From NCBI RefSeq assembly GCF_016086655.4, contig NC_052138.2, positions 2,852,001 to 2,916,000 on the forward strand: a stretch of 64,000 bases of DNA, written 5' to 3'. Each line of letters opens with the position of its first letter. The stretch's first letter is position 1. Shown one piece after another: positions 11,729-21,900 of this stretch. Below the pieces are notes generated by a model. The model searched no databases and was not told where the DNA came from. It saw only the letters and a program-made list of their open reading frames with translations. This DNA comes from Lepeophtheirus salmonis (Eukaryota; Arthropoda; Copepoda; Siphonostomatoida; Caligidae). Made by a program: the position numbers and the translations under genes.

Positions 11729-12320
11729 ACAGGGCCGTTTATGTAAATTGTACCTTCTTTAACTACAGTTATTTCAATTTTAATGTGAGAGCTTTAATTT
11801 AGTTGCACAATTTTTCATTCAAAATAAGTATCTACGATCGAGGAGCCCCGGAAGAACACGAACATTGAATGGGATTGCGCGGGATATAAGCCAGTCTACA
11901 TCAAGAAGATGCTCAGGGTCCAAAGAGCACAGTCTACGACTTCTACAACCTGCTGGATGGAGCAGGGACATATAAGAGAAAAGCACACAGTGATAACAGT
12001 GATAAAATACTAAGTCCCAGATTCCTGGTAGGTATAAAAAGGTCTGTTAAACGGTCTCCAATTAACTTTCACGCCAAAAAACGCCAGGTAAGCCGTGCAA
12101 CTGTCTCCAGGGCCATAAACACTGACCTGAGAATTAAGTCAAACCGCTTCTACAAAAGACATATCCTTACAAACGAAATAAAGGCCACCCGGTCTCCTCA
12201 GGGAAGAAAATTGCGGAAGATTTGAAATCCCATAGTAACCGAATCATCTTTTATTTGGATGAGAAACAATGGACTCCCCACAGATCAGGATGCAGTTAAA
12301 GGTGGTCCGGATTTACTTGA
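11729..12320 (+). mobile_element. Mariner-type transposase fragment
   Basis: After an ACAGGGCCGTTT end-like sequence, the + strand (about 12020-12310) reads RSVKRSPINFHAKKRQVSRA and then TVSRAINTDL, resembling the second helix-turn-helix of mariner transposases. An RFYKRHILTNEIK segment, a stop and remnants of the strand leading to the first catalytic aspartate follow. The catalytic core beyond this is absent. Confidence 0.65.
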
Positions 12321-12329
12321 ATGACACTT

Positions 12330-13390
12330 TAATTTTTTAGTTTGATTATACCCTATTAATAAAAAAAGTCAATGTACTCCCCGGACAAGACATACAGAGA
12401 GAAAATGCCCGGAGAAACGATATCAGTTTATCCCTTTACCTAATTATTGATTAATAAAGGGTTTTTATTCTTTTGAAACTTCGTTATTTAGCCTCCCATG
12501 ATGACTGATTCAACACTTTTGAAGTCACAGGATACGATTGTAAACAATAGCCAATTTCGTTTTTTTGACCATTATGGTTTTATAATTACATACATATATG
12601 TTGGTGAACAATATTTGCATGAGATCCAAATATGTAAAATCGAGTAAATGTACGTAGTTGTATGTAAATGAATTCACAAATCAATCCTTTTTTATGTGTC
12701 TGATTAAATTATATTGCTAGTCCGCTCCACCTTTATAATGAATTAAATGGCTTCTTCTTTTTTCTTTTTTCCCCTTTCAACTCCGGCTTCGGTTTAAAGT
12801 TAAATGAACTATTAGAACATCCGCTTTATAGAGCAATCTTTAAAGGCAAAAGGGGGGACTTCCAACTTGTACACGATCTTGATGTTGAAAAATATGAGAT
12901 CATGCTTGAATGTACCCTTAAGTAAATATATAGTTAATAAATCCTACGACCCATCACGATCATGTAAGACTACAACAAAATTAGAACCAAAACAATTATT
13001 CACCCCCAACTATCCATCATCCGGTGTTTTTTTTTTCATGCTTCTTAAAAATGATTTACCCTTGTAGAGAACAAAAAAAGGTTCATTACAAAGCCATGCA
13101 TCACTCAGTAGGATCATCTTAATATGATCATAAATATTTATCAAATAATTTTCTCGTTCTCTATTTCGACAAATTGAAATATGTTTGTATACTGCATTTA
13201 AAATGAAGTTATATACACGGATTTGAAGGGTGGTTGGTATCAGTACAATATATGTTTATAGCAAGGCATAAGTGTCTCACTCTTTGTAAAAAACGGATTG
13301 CAAGGAAGAAGAAAAAACCCGCGAGTACGTGGACAACGTACTATAACGCAAATTGTTAAATGAGAATCGGGCCGACGTGCAGGTCAAAAG
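12330..13390. other. Spacer upstream of the cysteine-rich gene
   Basis: No transposon signature or gene is recognised. The last 100 bases before 13394 may hold regulatory elements of the downstream gene, but no specific site can be named. Confidence 0.4.
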
Positions 13391-13393
13391 GAT

Positions 13394-13430
13394 TATAAAT
13401 ACGAATGGATTCTATGATTCCATACATCAA
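13394..13430 (+). promoter_or_regulatory. TATA box and probable start site of the cysteine-rich gene
   Basis: TATAAATA lies at 13394-13401. A CATCAATC sequence about 30 bases downstream (around 13423-13431) could be the initiator. The first ATG of the gene follows at 13503, giving a 5' UTR of about 75 bases. Confidence 0.6.
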
Positions 13431-13502
13431 TCCATTGGAAGCAGTGCTTGAAATCAAATCTCAAGTAGGCTCCATTCCATTCTCTCAAAATATACAATCA
13501 CA

Positions 13503-14586
13503 ATGAAGATTTCTATTAAGGTTAGATTCAAAGGCTAAAATCGAAAAAACAAACAAACACACAAAATGCTTATTTTCTTTACTTTTCCATTAGGTCCTTT
13601 TATGCCTCTGTTTACTCGTCGTCACGGCTGATGCCCAAAGACGAAGAGGAGGTGGCAATCGTCGACGACCAGCTCCCGCCCGTCGTCCTGCTCCAACTCC
13701 CGAAGCTAATGATGACGCTTTAAGCATTGGTGAAATTGCTTCTGCCGGAGAACGTTGTATCGACAAGGTCGTTATGGTCGAAGAGACTGAATACGACGAG
13801 GAGATCGAGTGCCATCACAGCTATACGGAGAGATGTCACACCACTTACACCACGGACTTTGAGCCTCAACAAGAGGAAGAGTGTGAAGAGAACTATAAGA
13901 AGAGCTGCTTCATCGAATACAAGTTGGTTGCCAGTGAGGAGCCCGTTCGGTAAGAAGCCTTACGAAAAGAAACTACTCGAAAAGATAACTAATAATTCTA
14001 TGTAACTTTCAGTTTCTGCCACACTCCTCTTGTTTGTGAAGGAGAAGGACCCGAGGAATGTAAGACAGTCTATGAATCTGAATGTACCACCAACTACCAC
14101 GAACATGAAGTTCAAGATGACGTTGTTGAGTGTGAAACCATTCAAGAAGAGAAATGTGAGGATGTCACACAAGGCTACACCACTGAACAAAAGTGTACCA
14201 AATGGCCCAAACAAGTCTGCAGAACTGATAGAAAGAGAGTCAAAAAATACAGTCCTGAGACACAATGTAAGAAAGTTCCTCGTCAATTGTGCGGTCCCTC
14301 CGGCTGTGTTCCCCAACCCGGACCCGAAGAGTGCTTTGACAAGAAAGAAACTGTTGTTCAAGAAGTCCCCGAAGAGAACTGCAACTTGGAACCCCAAAAG
14401 TCATGCAAACAAGTCACTAAGTTGGTACCCAGTCTAAAGCCCACCGAGGAGTGCGTTGATGTACCCAAGGAGGTCTGTACCCGATCCAAAAAGAACCCAA
14501 GAAAGGTTCAAAAGCCCGTTATTAAGAAGTGGTGCTATGTTCCCTCTGCCGCTTCTGGCCTTGCTGCCGCCGCTGCTGCTGCCTAA
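13503..14586 (+). CDS. Secreted cysteine-rich protein, 315 aa, three exons
   Basis: Exons are 13503-13520, 13594-13949 and 14013-14586, all with GT-AG introns; the reading frame runs unbroken to TAA. The first exon encodes six residues, and the signal peptide (about residues 1-20, core LLCLCLLVV) is split by the first intron. Residues 22-42 are rich in Arg, Gly and Pro. From Cys61 to about Cys299 there are 22 cysteines, spaced every 8-15 residues among Glu, Lys, Thr and Val, including the block CGPSGCVPQPGPEEC. The protein ends in SGL and seven alanines. I recognise no named domain. The pattern resembles arthropod extracellular or cuticle-associated cysteine-rich proteins, so a structural extracellular role is likely but inferred. 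TATA box, start and poly(A) signals frame the gene. Confidence 0.88.
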
Positions 14587-14781
14587 GCCCTTAGGCTATA
14601 AAACTACTAGTCCATCCATGAACGACCCTAACACAGATCGGCATTATTTTTCGAAGCTTACCATTTCAATATCAATTATAGTCATGTCCCGTATTATTTC
14701 ATTTCTATTTCTTGCCAATCCAGAACATTATTTCTTTAAATTTCAACCCGAATATCTTATGTATAGTTTAGAAAGAAAAGG

Positions 14782-14807
14782 AATAAAAGGCCATTCTATT
14801 CAATAAA
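14782..14807 (+). terminator. Poly(A) signals of the cysteine-rich gene
   Basis: AATAAA occurs at 14782-14787 and 14802-14807, about 200-220 bases after the stop codon. The second is followed by a T-rich, GTT-containing stretch that fits a downstream element. Confidence 0.65.
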
Positions 14808-15194
14808 GGTTGCATTTTTTATCATTGTTCTTCAAACATGGTTAAGTCGTTCATTTTAGGCTAATTACAGGATGTCATGGATCATGCTCTTCACTAATGA
14901 TTTTAAACAAAAACAACATTCGAAGGAAATGATACATTCCTTTACAAAAAATAATTCCAAGTTGATAAAAGTAGCCAGACTTTATAGCAAAGTTATTTAT
15001 TTATGTACATAGATATCACATATGCAGATAGCTCCGAGGCACCTCTTTCTCATATCATATTATGATAATCTATTGCTAAATGAAAAAGGTTTCGTGAGCT
15101 TTAAGAAAGTGAAAAGTATAGGTAATACTTTTTTTATTTCATTTTGAGTTGTTTTAAATACAAAAATATATATATGCCTATCCTAAAACACTAA

Positions 15195-15715
15195 AGTGTT
15201 AAAGAAAACAATCCATGGAAGAGATCGCGGAATTTTACGCCAGATTGTCCAGAGAGCTATCAAAAAAGTGATGGAAAGATATTTGTGAGTGTGGAAAGGC
15301 CACTATTGATACCAGCAATAAAATAAACCCTTCTCCTCCTTTGCAAGACTCTTTTGAACTCTTTTTTGACATTTCCACCACCCCTACAACCCTGATGCCA
15401 TCCTTCTTGACTACACTTTTTAGGTGCACCCCGAGGGGAAGGGTTGCGGTGTTCGATATCAAAACACCGAGGCCCTCTATCCACTATTAGTAGCACTGGG
15501 GCGTTATGACAGAGGACTACATCTGCAGCGGGTGCCAGGCCACCTGCCCCGTCCTGGAAGCCATCATTGCTGTCAAGTATAGCTGCATGAATGATTAAGA
15601 GCGCTCAGACACACATTTATATACATTATTCATTTTGTTGAAGTTCTATTGATTATTAATAAATTGTATATTGTTAAAGTTTAAAATTCAAAGTGTTATA
15701 ATTTTAATGGATACT
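15195..15715 (+). mobile_element. MLE-A fragment, 5'-truncated
   Basis: On the + strand it carries the segment encoding QIVQRAIKKV, a degraded middle, then the non-coding 3' end shared by the family (attgattattaataaattg and GTTATAATTTTAATGG near 15705). The first half of the element is missing. Confidence 0.75.
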
Positions 15716-15734
15716 TTAATGATTCCTTGTGAAC

Positions 15735-16175
15735 ACAAAAATACCCCATGTATTTTGTTGTCAGCTATCGATTCCCTCATTTAACTTGATACGTCATGGC
15801 TTTTGATGGAAATCGTGTTTTTAATGGGCATGTAACAAAAAAGAAACAGAAAATCAACGTGGTAACCCTGACAATTGTTTTGTAGGATATCAGCAACAAT
15901 CAGCTGTGACAAGGGAGGACGGGTCGAAGGATATACACAAAGACATTTCCTAGAATTACTCCGAGGTCGTTCCTCAATTATACTCTGAGTCCAACAAGGA
16001 CTTACAAATTATCTAGGTTACTTTTCGTCTATTAAGAGCACACACGAATGTTGTCCAATAAGGGTTCGAATATAATTGAGTCTATTTAATGAAGGAAGTT
16101 CACTACTCAGGAATTAAATAATAATCACAACTTCTAAGGAAAAGAAATTTTATTCTGCAGATTACCAATTTCAAG
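15735..16175 (+). repeat. Dispersed repeat I, longer copy
   Basis: It contains TTGTCAGCTATCGATTCC and ACTTGATACGTCATGG at the left, then the conserved block shared with 7966-8215. A short piece of the left part recurs at 16755-16800 and, inverted, at about 48480-48560. No ORF is present. Confidence 0.55.
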
Positions 16176-16904
16176 AACCCCCAAAAAAAAAAAATAGGCT
16201 AAAAAATTCACGTCACCAGACATGGCCATTTCATAATTTATCTTTAAGATAAATAATAAAAGTAATAAGTTATACCACAACAATGGCTCTACTAATATGT
16301 GGAGTAGAACAAGGCTGAGTCACTCAACTTCATGTTGGGGTAACTCTAGTTTTTCTGTTTTAATCCAAAAGGCAAAAACTAATTGACTTTGGACAAAATT
16401 ACTCCCTTGTTTTTTCATCAACATCAGATAATCTATGAGAAGTCACGTGCTATAACTAAGATATTTTCCACAAATATTGAACTAAAATAAATATGTTTTT
16501 GATTAAACAAAAACTTTTGGAGAGCAATTTTTTCAACCTGGAAGTGCTACACATATTACCTGAAACAATTTCTACTAGTCTATTACAAAAAAAAAAAAAT
16601 ACTAAAAAGGAATTTTAGATTGAGCATTTTATCTATTAAAGTTCAATTTCTTGTTGATTCCTTATATTTACAATTGTCCGTCTTATTATTTTTATGAAGA
16701 ATTTTTTAGCAAGAATGGAATAAAATAATATGAAGGATTTTAATATTATGTATTTTTTTGTCAGCTGTTGATTCACTCGTCTCACTTGATACGTCATGGA
16801 AATTTCATTATTTATTTATTTTGTTAAATTAACGAGGTAATAAGTTGTATTACACTTATGTTCTGTTTTATAAAGGACAGAAATACAAAATAAATATCAG
16901 TTGG

Positions 16905-17300
16905 CATGATTGACTTATTTGGCTAATAACAAGATGATTTTGGGTCATTTTTCTGTTTCTTTTGGAGGAAAGATTGCTAATACAAAGATAGTTCATATTT
17001 TAATTTTTTTGAGTTCGGGTTCGGATCTTTAAAAGTAAATATTCGGGTACTTGAACTTTCGGATGATCTTCTAGAAAGAAAGACATTAATTAGATTACAT
17101 TTTTACTGATTCTGAAACACTGAATGATCAAATGTTATTTCTATTTTAATAGAAAATTATTAGTTATTCTTAGAATTATTGCTATAAAAACATTGAGCTC
17201 GTCGTTACCTATACCGTATCCTGCAACCTTTCCTCCAAAAGGAAACATAAAAAGGTCTAAAAACCAGCTGGTAGTTAGCCTGTTCTTCCAACTATGGTGT
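16905..17300. mobile_element. Element H with long inverted ends
   Basis: The left 75 bases (TGATTGACTTATTTGGCTAA ... TTTCTTTTGGAGGAAAG) are repeated in inverted orientation at 17226-17297. Single ends of this repeat occur at 3345, 47740 and 62595. Neither a transposase nor a clear target duplication is visible, so the superfamily is unknown. Confidence 0.55.
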
Positions 17301-17539
17301 TACTATAGAATAATTGTTCTTGTCTAATAAGAACTGATTCGAATCCAACCAATTAATATTAATAAACCTGATTAAAGGAAAAGAAGAAGAAATATCCACA
17401 GCTGACCACCAAATACAATTGAGTGATACTATAAATGTAACACCGTTTCCGATGTAATACCATAAATGGAACAACCGATGACGTAACGAATATATCATTC
17501 TTAATTATTATATAATAATTAATAGAATTTCAATCATTC

Positions 17540-17834
17540 CAAGATTAATAGAAATACAAGGTAACGCATGTACGACATAAGTTTGACTTCCACCACACTT
17601 TTAATATTGACGTCATAGTAGATGAATGGTAGCGTGTCTTGTCAAAATCTGTTTTTGTTGCCCAGCAGCTGGTACGATACATTAAATTGAAAATTCTGGC
17701 AATAGTGACGTCGTTGACTATGAGTGGTTGCGTGTTTTGTCAAAATATGCCTGCCTTGCCCAACAGTCGGTACAACACATCAGATTGAAAATTCTAGCAA
17801 GCCCGATTACATCTTTGTATTTCTATTAACCTTG
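17540..17834. mobile_element. hAT-like MITE, copy 2
   Basis: A 295-bp copy of the MITE at 9180. AATCATTC flanks it on both sides (17532-17539 and 17835-17842). The ends read CAAGATTAATAGAAATACAA and, inward from the right, CAAGGTTAATAGAAATACAA. The internal tandem unit is present; the second CRE-like word is mutated to TGACGTCG. Confidence 0.85.
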
Positions 17835-17859
17835 AATCATTCTAGTACTTATCTAGGGG

Positions 17860-18650
17860 TACACATTTTGTTATTTTCAATCCAGAATGACATTGGTGTA
17901 AAACCATGGAGGAGACTAACGAGGATATTTTTAAAGTTGGCAAGGTGAAACATTTGAAAGAGTAAAGAATATTTTAAATTTTCTAAAGAACAATAAAATT
18001 CTGGGAAAGTTTCTCTCTTTTCTTACAAAAGTTTTTCACCGTTGATGATACTGTCAACCAATAACACAACTGAACTTCTGGACAAGGATGTCTTCAGAAC
18101 AAAAAATCCAGGAGGAATGATGGTTTCGGACATTGTGGAGTCTGCCCTCCCATTTTTGTGGAGAGGAAGGAGACGTTCAATGCAGATGATAACGTCAAAC
18201 TTCTGGATAAGAAAGTTCTCACTTGGACAAGCGAAAAGTTCTGTGAGTACTTTGTCTTCACTCAAGACTGAGCTACGTGTCATTGAACCACTAAGACCCA
18301 AGCCTCCCTGACAGACAACTTTCATGTTGGTATATCAAGATGTGACCGCCTTGCTCTCCAGTCTAGAACCCCTTGGACTACTCTATCTAGGCTTGTCTGG
18401 AGGAGAGGTTGTGTGCAACTCTGCAGAGAAGTGTCCAGTCTCTAGAGGCTTCTATCACTAAGGAGTGTACAAAGCTCGACTCTGACTACATAGTCCAGGT
18501 CTGCAAGGGATTTAGGCATCGTATTGGGGCAATAATGAGAATTGAAGGCTCACATATTGAGTTGAGCCGAACACTATTGTCAGATGATTTTTGTTAAATA
18601 AACGTTCTCACGAAACCTCTCCTTTAAATTTTAATCTGTAAAAATAATAA
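17860..18650 (+). pseudogene. Mariner-type (DDD) transposase pseudogene
   Basis: Read on the + strand across frames, the sequence shows FTVDDTVN (first catalytic Asp), a stretch like CPPIFVERKETFNADDNVKL, FVFTQD followed by a stop (second Asp), then PPCSPV-stop-NPLDYSI and the C-terminal helix VQSLEASITKECTKLDSDYI. The GFRHRIGAIMRIEGSHIE end is typical of the family. Several stops and at least one frameshift make it dead. Apparent ORFs of 89-100 codons here on either strand are shadows of this fossil. Confidence 0.8.
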
Positions 18651-18831
18651 AATGCGTACCACTAGATAGTATCAAACCTGTACCTATTGTTGTATTTTAC
18701 TCATGATTCAACTTGAACCGTAAAAGCAACGATTCATAGTAAATTACATCATCGTTTGAACTTTAATTTACATCCTTCATACCCTAGAGCCAATTCTTTC
18801 ACATCCAACATTGCTCTCTTCTTCAGCAAAA

Positions 18832-18865
18832 TATAAAAAAGAAATCTAAGTAATTAGTAGGTTGA
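18832..18865 (+). promoter_or_regulatory. Possible TATA box of the CUB gene
   Basis: TATAAAAA at 18832-18839 lies 113 bases before the start codon. A start site near 18862 would fit. The assignment rests on position only. Confidence 0.4.
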
Positions 18866-18951
18866 ACGCTCCCTCACATATGTAGTTTCATTTTTGTCTA
18901 CCAATAAATTCATTGTTGTTTAACCCCCTCGTCTAACTTGGTGCATCAAAA

Positions 18952-21900
18952 ATGAGAATATATTATATCTTTATACCTATACCAATATCGTTATTATTGA
19001 TCAACGTTGTTTATGGAGAGGACGTGGAGGACATTTTACTCTCTCTTGAGGATTTGAATGAAAATGAGCTCCTTAATTTACTCGAGAAAGTTAATAAGGA
19101 TTATCCAGCTCAAAACACAACAGAAGTCATTCCTAAAATCTCATCTAACCTCACAAATCCCTCTGCGTAAGCTTATTTTTGTTGTTATACTTATTATCTA
19201 ATTTATTAGCATTGTTTTTTTTGTTTATTTTTGACCCAATAAACACAGTGGACAAATCCAATCCCAATCCCAGAGTGTCATTAACGAAATACATAATCAC
19301 TATCATTACAACCTGGTACTAGCCAATGGAACCGTCTCGCAGCTACCCTCTCTATCCTTCCCATTAGAGGTGCATAACATTCTATCTGTCTTATCTGGTG
19401 GTAAGTTTCTTTTTAACTTTTCGTCGTACGGAGTGGTCCATTAAAATCTGAACACTTTGAATTTTAAACTACAACAAGAGGTTAACTTCTTAATAGACAA
19501 TAGAATTTCAACAAAAAAAAAATACATAGATGTGTGTGTGAGCTCTCTTAATCATTCATGTAGCTCGCCTTGGCCGTAATGATGACTTCCAGGTGGTGGT
19601 GGAAGGCCTGGGACCTGTTGCAGATGTAGTCCGCTGTCATCACGTCCTAGAACTGACCTCTCCATCCTCACAAGGCTCTTTCCACCAACTTTTTTGATAG
19701 CTCTTTAGACAGTCTGGCGTGAACCCCCAAGATCTCTTGCATAGGCTGTCATGAACTTGAAGGAATTGGTAAAGGCCGTTTTCTTTAAGTCCACCCGCCC
19801 AACTGATTGATGTGCACGAATTTAATTTCGTCGATCCCGTTCAAGTGTCATTTTCTGGACTTGAGAGATCAGGTGTGTTTTGTTTGTAAGTAATTGTTCA
19901 TGCTTTAATATATTGAAATATAAATTAATTTCAATAACTCAACCCTAATTAATTATTGAATTAGTAAGTGTTCAGATTTTAATGGACCACCACCCGGTAC
20001 TCTCCTTAAGTTTCTTTTTCTTCAAACAAACTCCCTATGAATCAAGATAATAAACTCCCCGGATCTAGAAACGGAACTCAAACAATTCAGTTATCAGACA
20101 AATCTCCACCAATTTCAATTACGAAAGGGGATGGTGTCTACAGTTGTGGAGATACCTCCTATGGACTCACCACAAATTTTGTCAATCCATCATACCCTAA
20201 ATCATCCAAAGTTCTTCGTTCCTGCTCCTTCCTATTAAAAGTTGAAAGAGGGGTGAAGCAAGTTCGAGTGGATTTGGTGGATACTCATTTAGGATCTCCG
20301 GTGGGGGGTGAATGTGGCAAGAAGGGAGCATATTTAATGATACGTGGAACAGCATTTCCCTTGGGAGTAGATAAATTTTGTGGGATAAATAAAGGTCAAC
20401 ATTTCTACATCGAGATTGACAATGTCCAAGAGTAAGTAACTCTGTCAACTTTATATAATTTGTTGGGTAAAAAGTAATTTCGTATTTTTAATTTTATTTT
20501 AATGCTTGTTTAAGAAGTGTTCCAATCATCCGATTTAAGCCAAGTATGCCCTGTTCTGTTTGATAACTTTTTGCAAACAACAATCCAACTTCATAATATC
20601 CTTCATGTAGAAGCCATTCTCCCTATTGCCCAAAAACTCGGAAAACCAATTTTCACAGGTCTCTATTCAAACCAAATTTGTCCCTATAAACACGTTACCA
20701 TAGATAGGCAAAGGTAGTAGTGACTTAGTTCCAGGTTTGTACTGTAGGGTGGATGGATAAGAACTTTCCATCCAAGCTCCAGTAGCTTCTGGAACGTCAT
20801 TAAAGATGTTTGCAACCTGGCATTGTCTTGATAAAATAGAGTGCATCTCCTATTCACCAATGTTGGCCGATTTTGTTCAATTTCCATCTCCAACCGTTCG
20901 ATTTGTTCACATAAGAGTGTAGAATTGGGTTGAAAATGTATTTTTTTCAATTTTTCAAAAAAAAAAAAAAAAAAACCACTGTTATGCAACACGAACGAAA
21001 AGAGTATTATCACCGTATAAATTGCAAATTTTCTTGCTCGCTATTGAGAGTTTATTCCCTTTCAGATAGTAAAAATGTAAAATACGGGGGATTTCTTCCT
21101 TTGAGACCTCCATATTTGATGCACGATGATTCACGACTGAATTGGCCAAGTGCAATACTATCGAAAAAGTGTGTGTAGTATACAGGCACACCTTTATAAC
21201 ATTTTATCGTATTTGATCAATAATGCACAAGATATACTTTGTTTAAAAAAAGGGCGGGAAATACGAAAATGCATCCCCCAAAGTTATGAATCAACAATTG
21301 AAACGCATCTAGTCGACCCCAATCCCCCATAGTAACCATCAATTTATCTCCTTTATTTTAGGTCGCCCTACATTGAATTTATTATTGAGCCCACGTATTC
21401 ATTAGATGATCGGGATTCACCATTTCGATGGGGCCTTTGGATTACACAAGTCCTTCCTGGATCACAATTAAGTGCACCCCGGGGGTGTTTCCAGTACTAT
21501 TTCAAAGAAATGGACAATATCCTTTCGTTTAACTTTGAGGGATCTCAATATTTCAATAATCAAGTACATAATATCTAATGTAATCCAACTTTTGTGTTTA
21601 TTCCATTCTAGTATTATAGAATATGTATAACGGCACGAAGGAATCAATGTTTCGTCACATTCAGTTCCAAGGATGGAGAGTTTGGTCTTGAAAAGTTTGG
21701 AAACTATAAGACCGTGCCTTTTAACCTCTCAGGAAAGGGTAAATTCTGTGGTAAGCTACTGAAAGGTCAAACATTTTATGGAGTGTTTTCACGTGATGTT
21801 TAAATATATGATATACGTCATTTTGGGGCTTAAACAACCAAGCCTTATAAGAGTAAAAACCCTTTTTAGATTAATAATAATGAAAATAGTGAACTATTGG

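Noticed and set aside
13960..14397. 145-codon ORF on the minus strand
   Set aside because: It lies antisense to exon 3 of the cysteine-rich gene and is a shadow of that coding sequence.
14030..14437. 135-codon + strand ORF and the overlapping 116-codon ORF at 14456
   Set aside because: They are other reading frames of the same exon; the spliced frame with a signal peptide and regular cysteines is clearly the real one.
18023..18325. 100-codon minus-strand ORF
   Set aside because: It is antisense to a mariner transposase fossil whose catalytic motifs read on the + strand.
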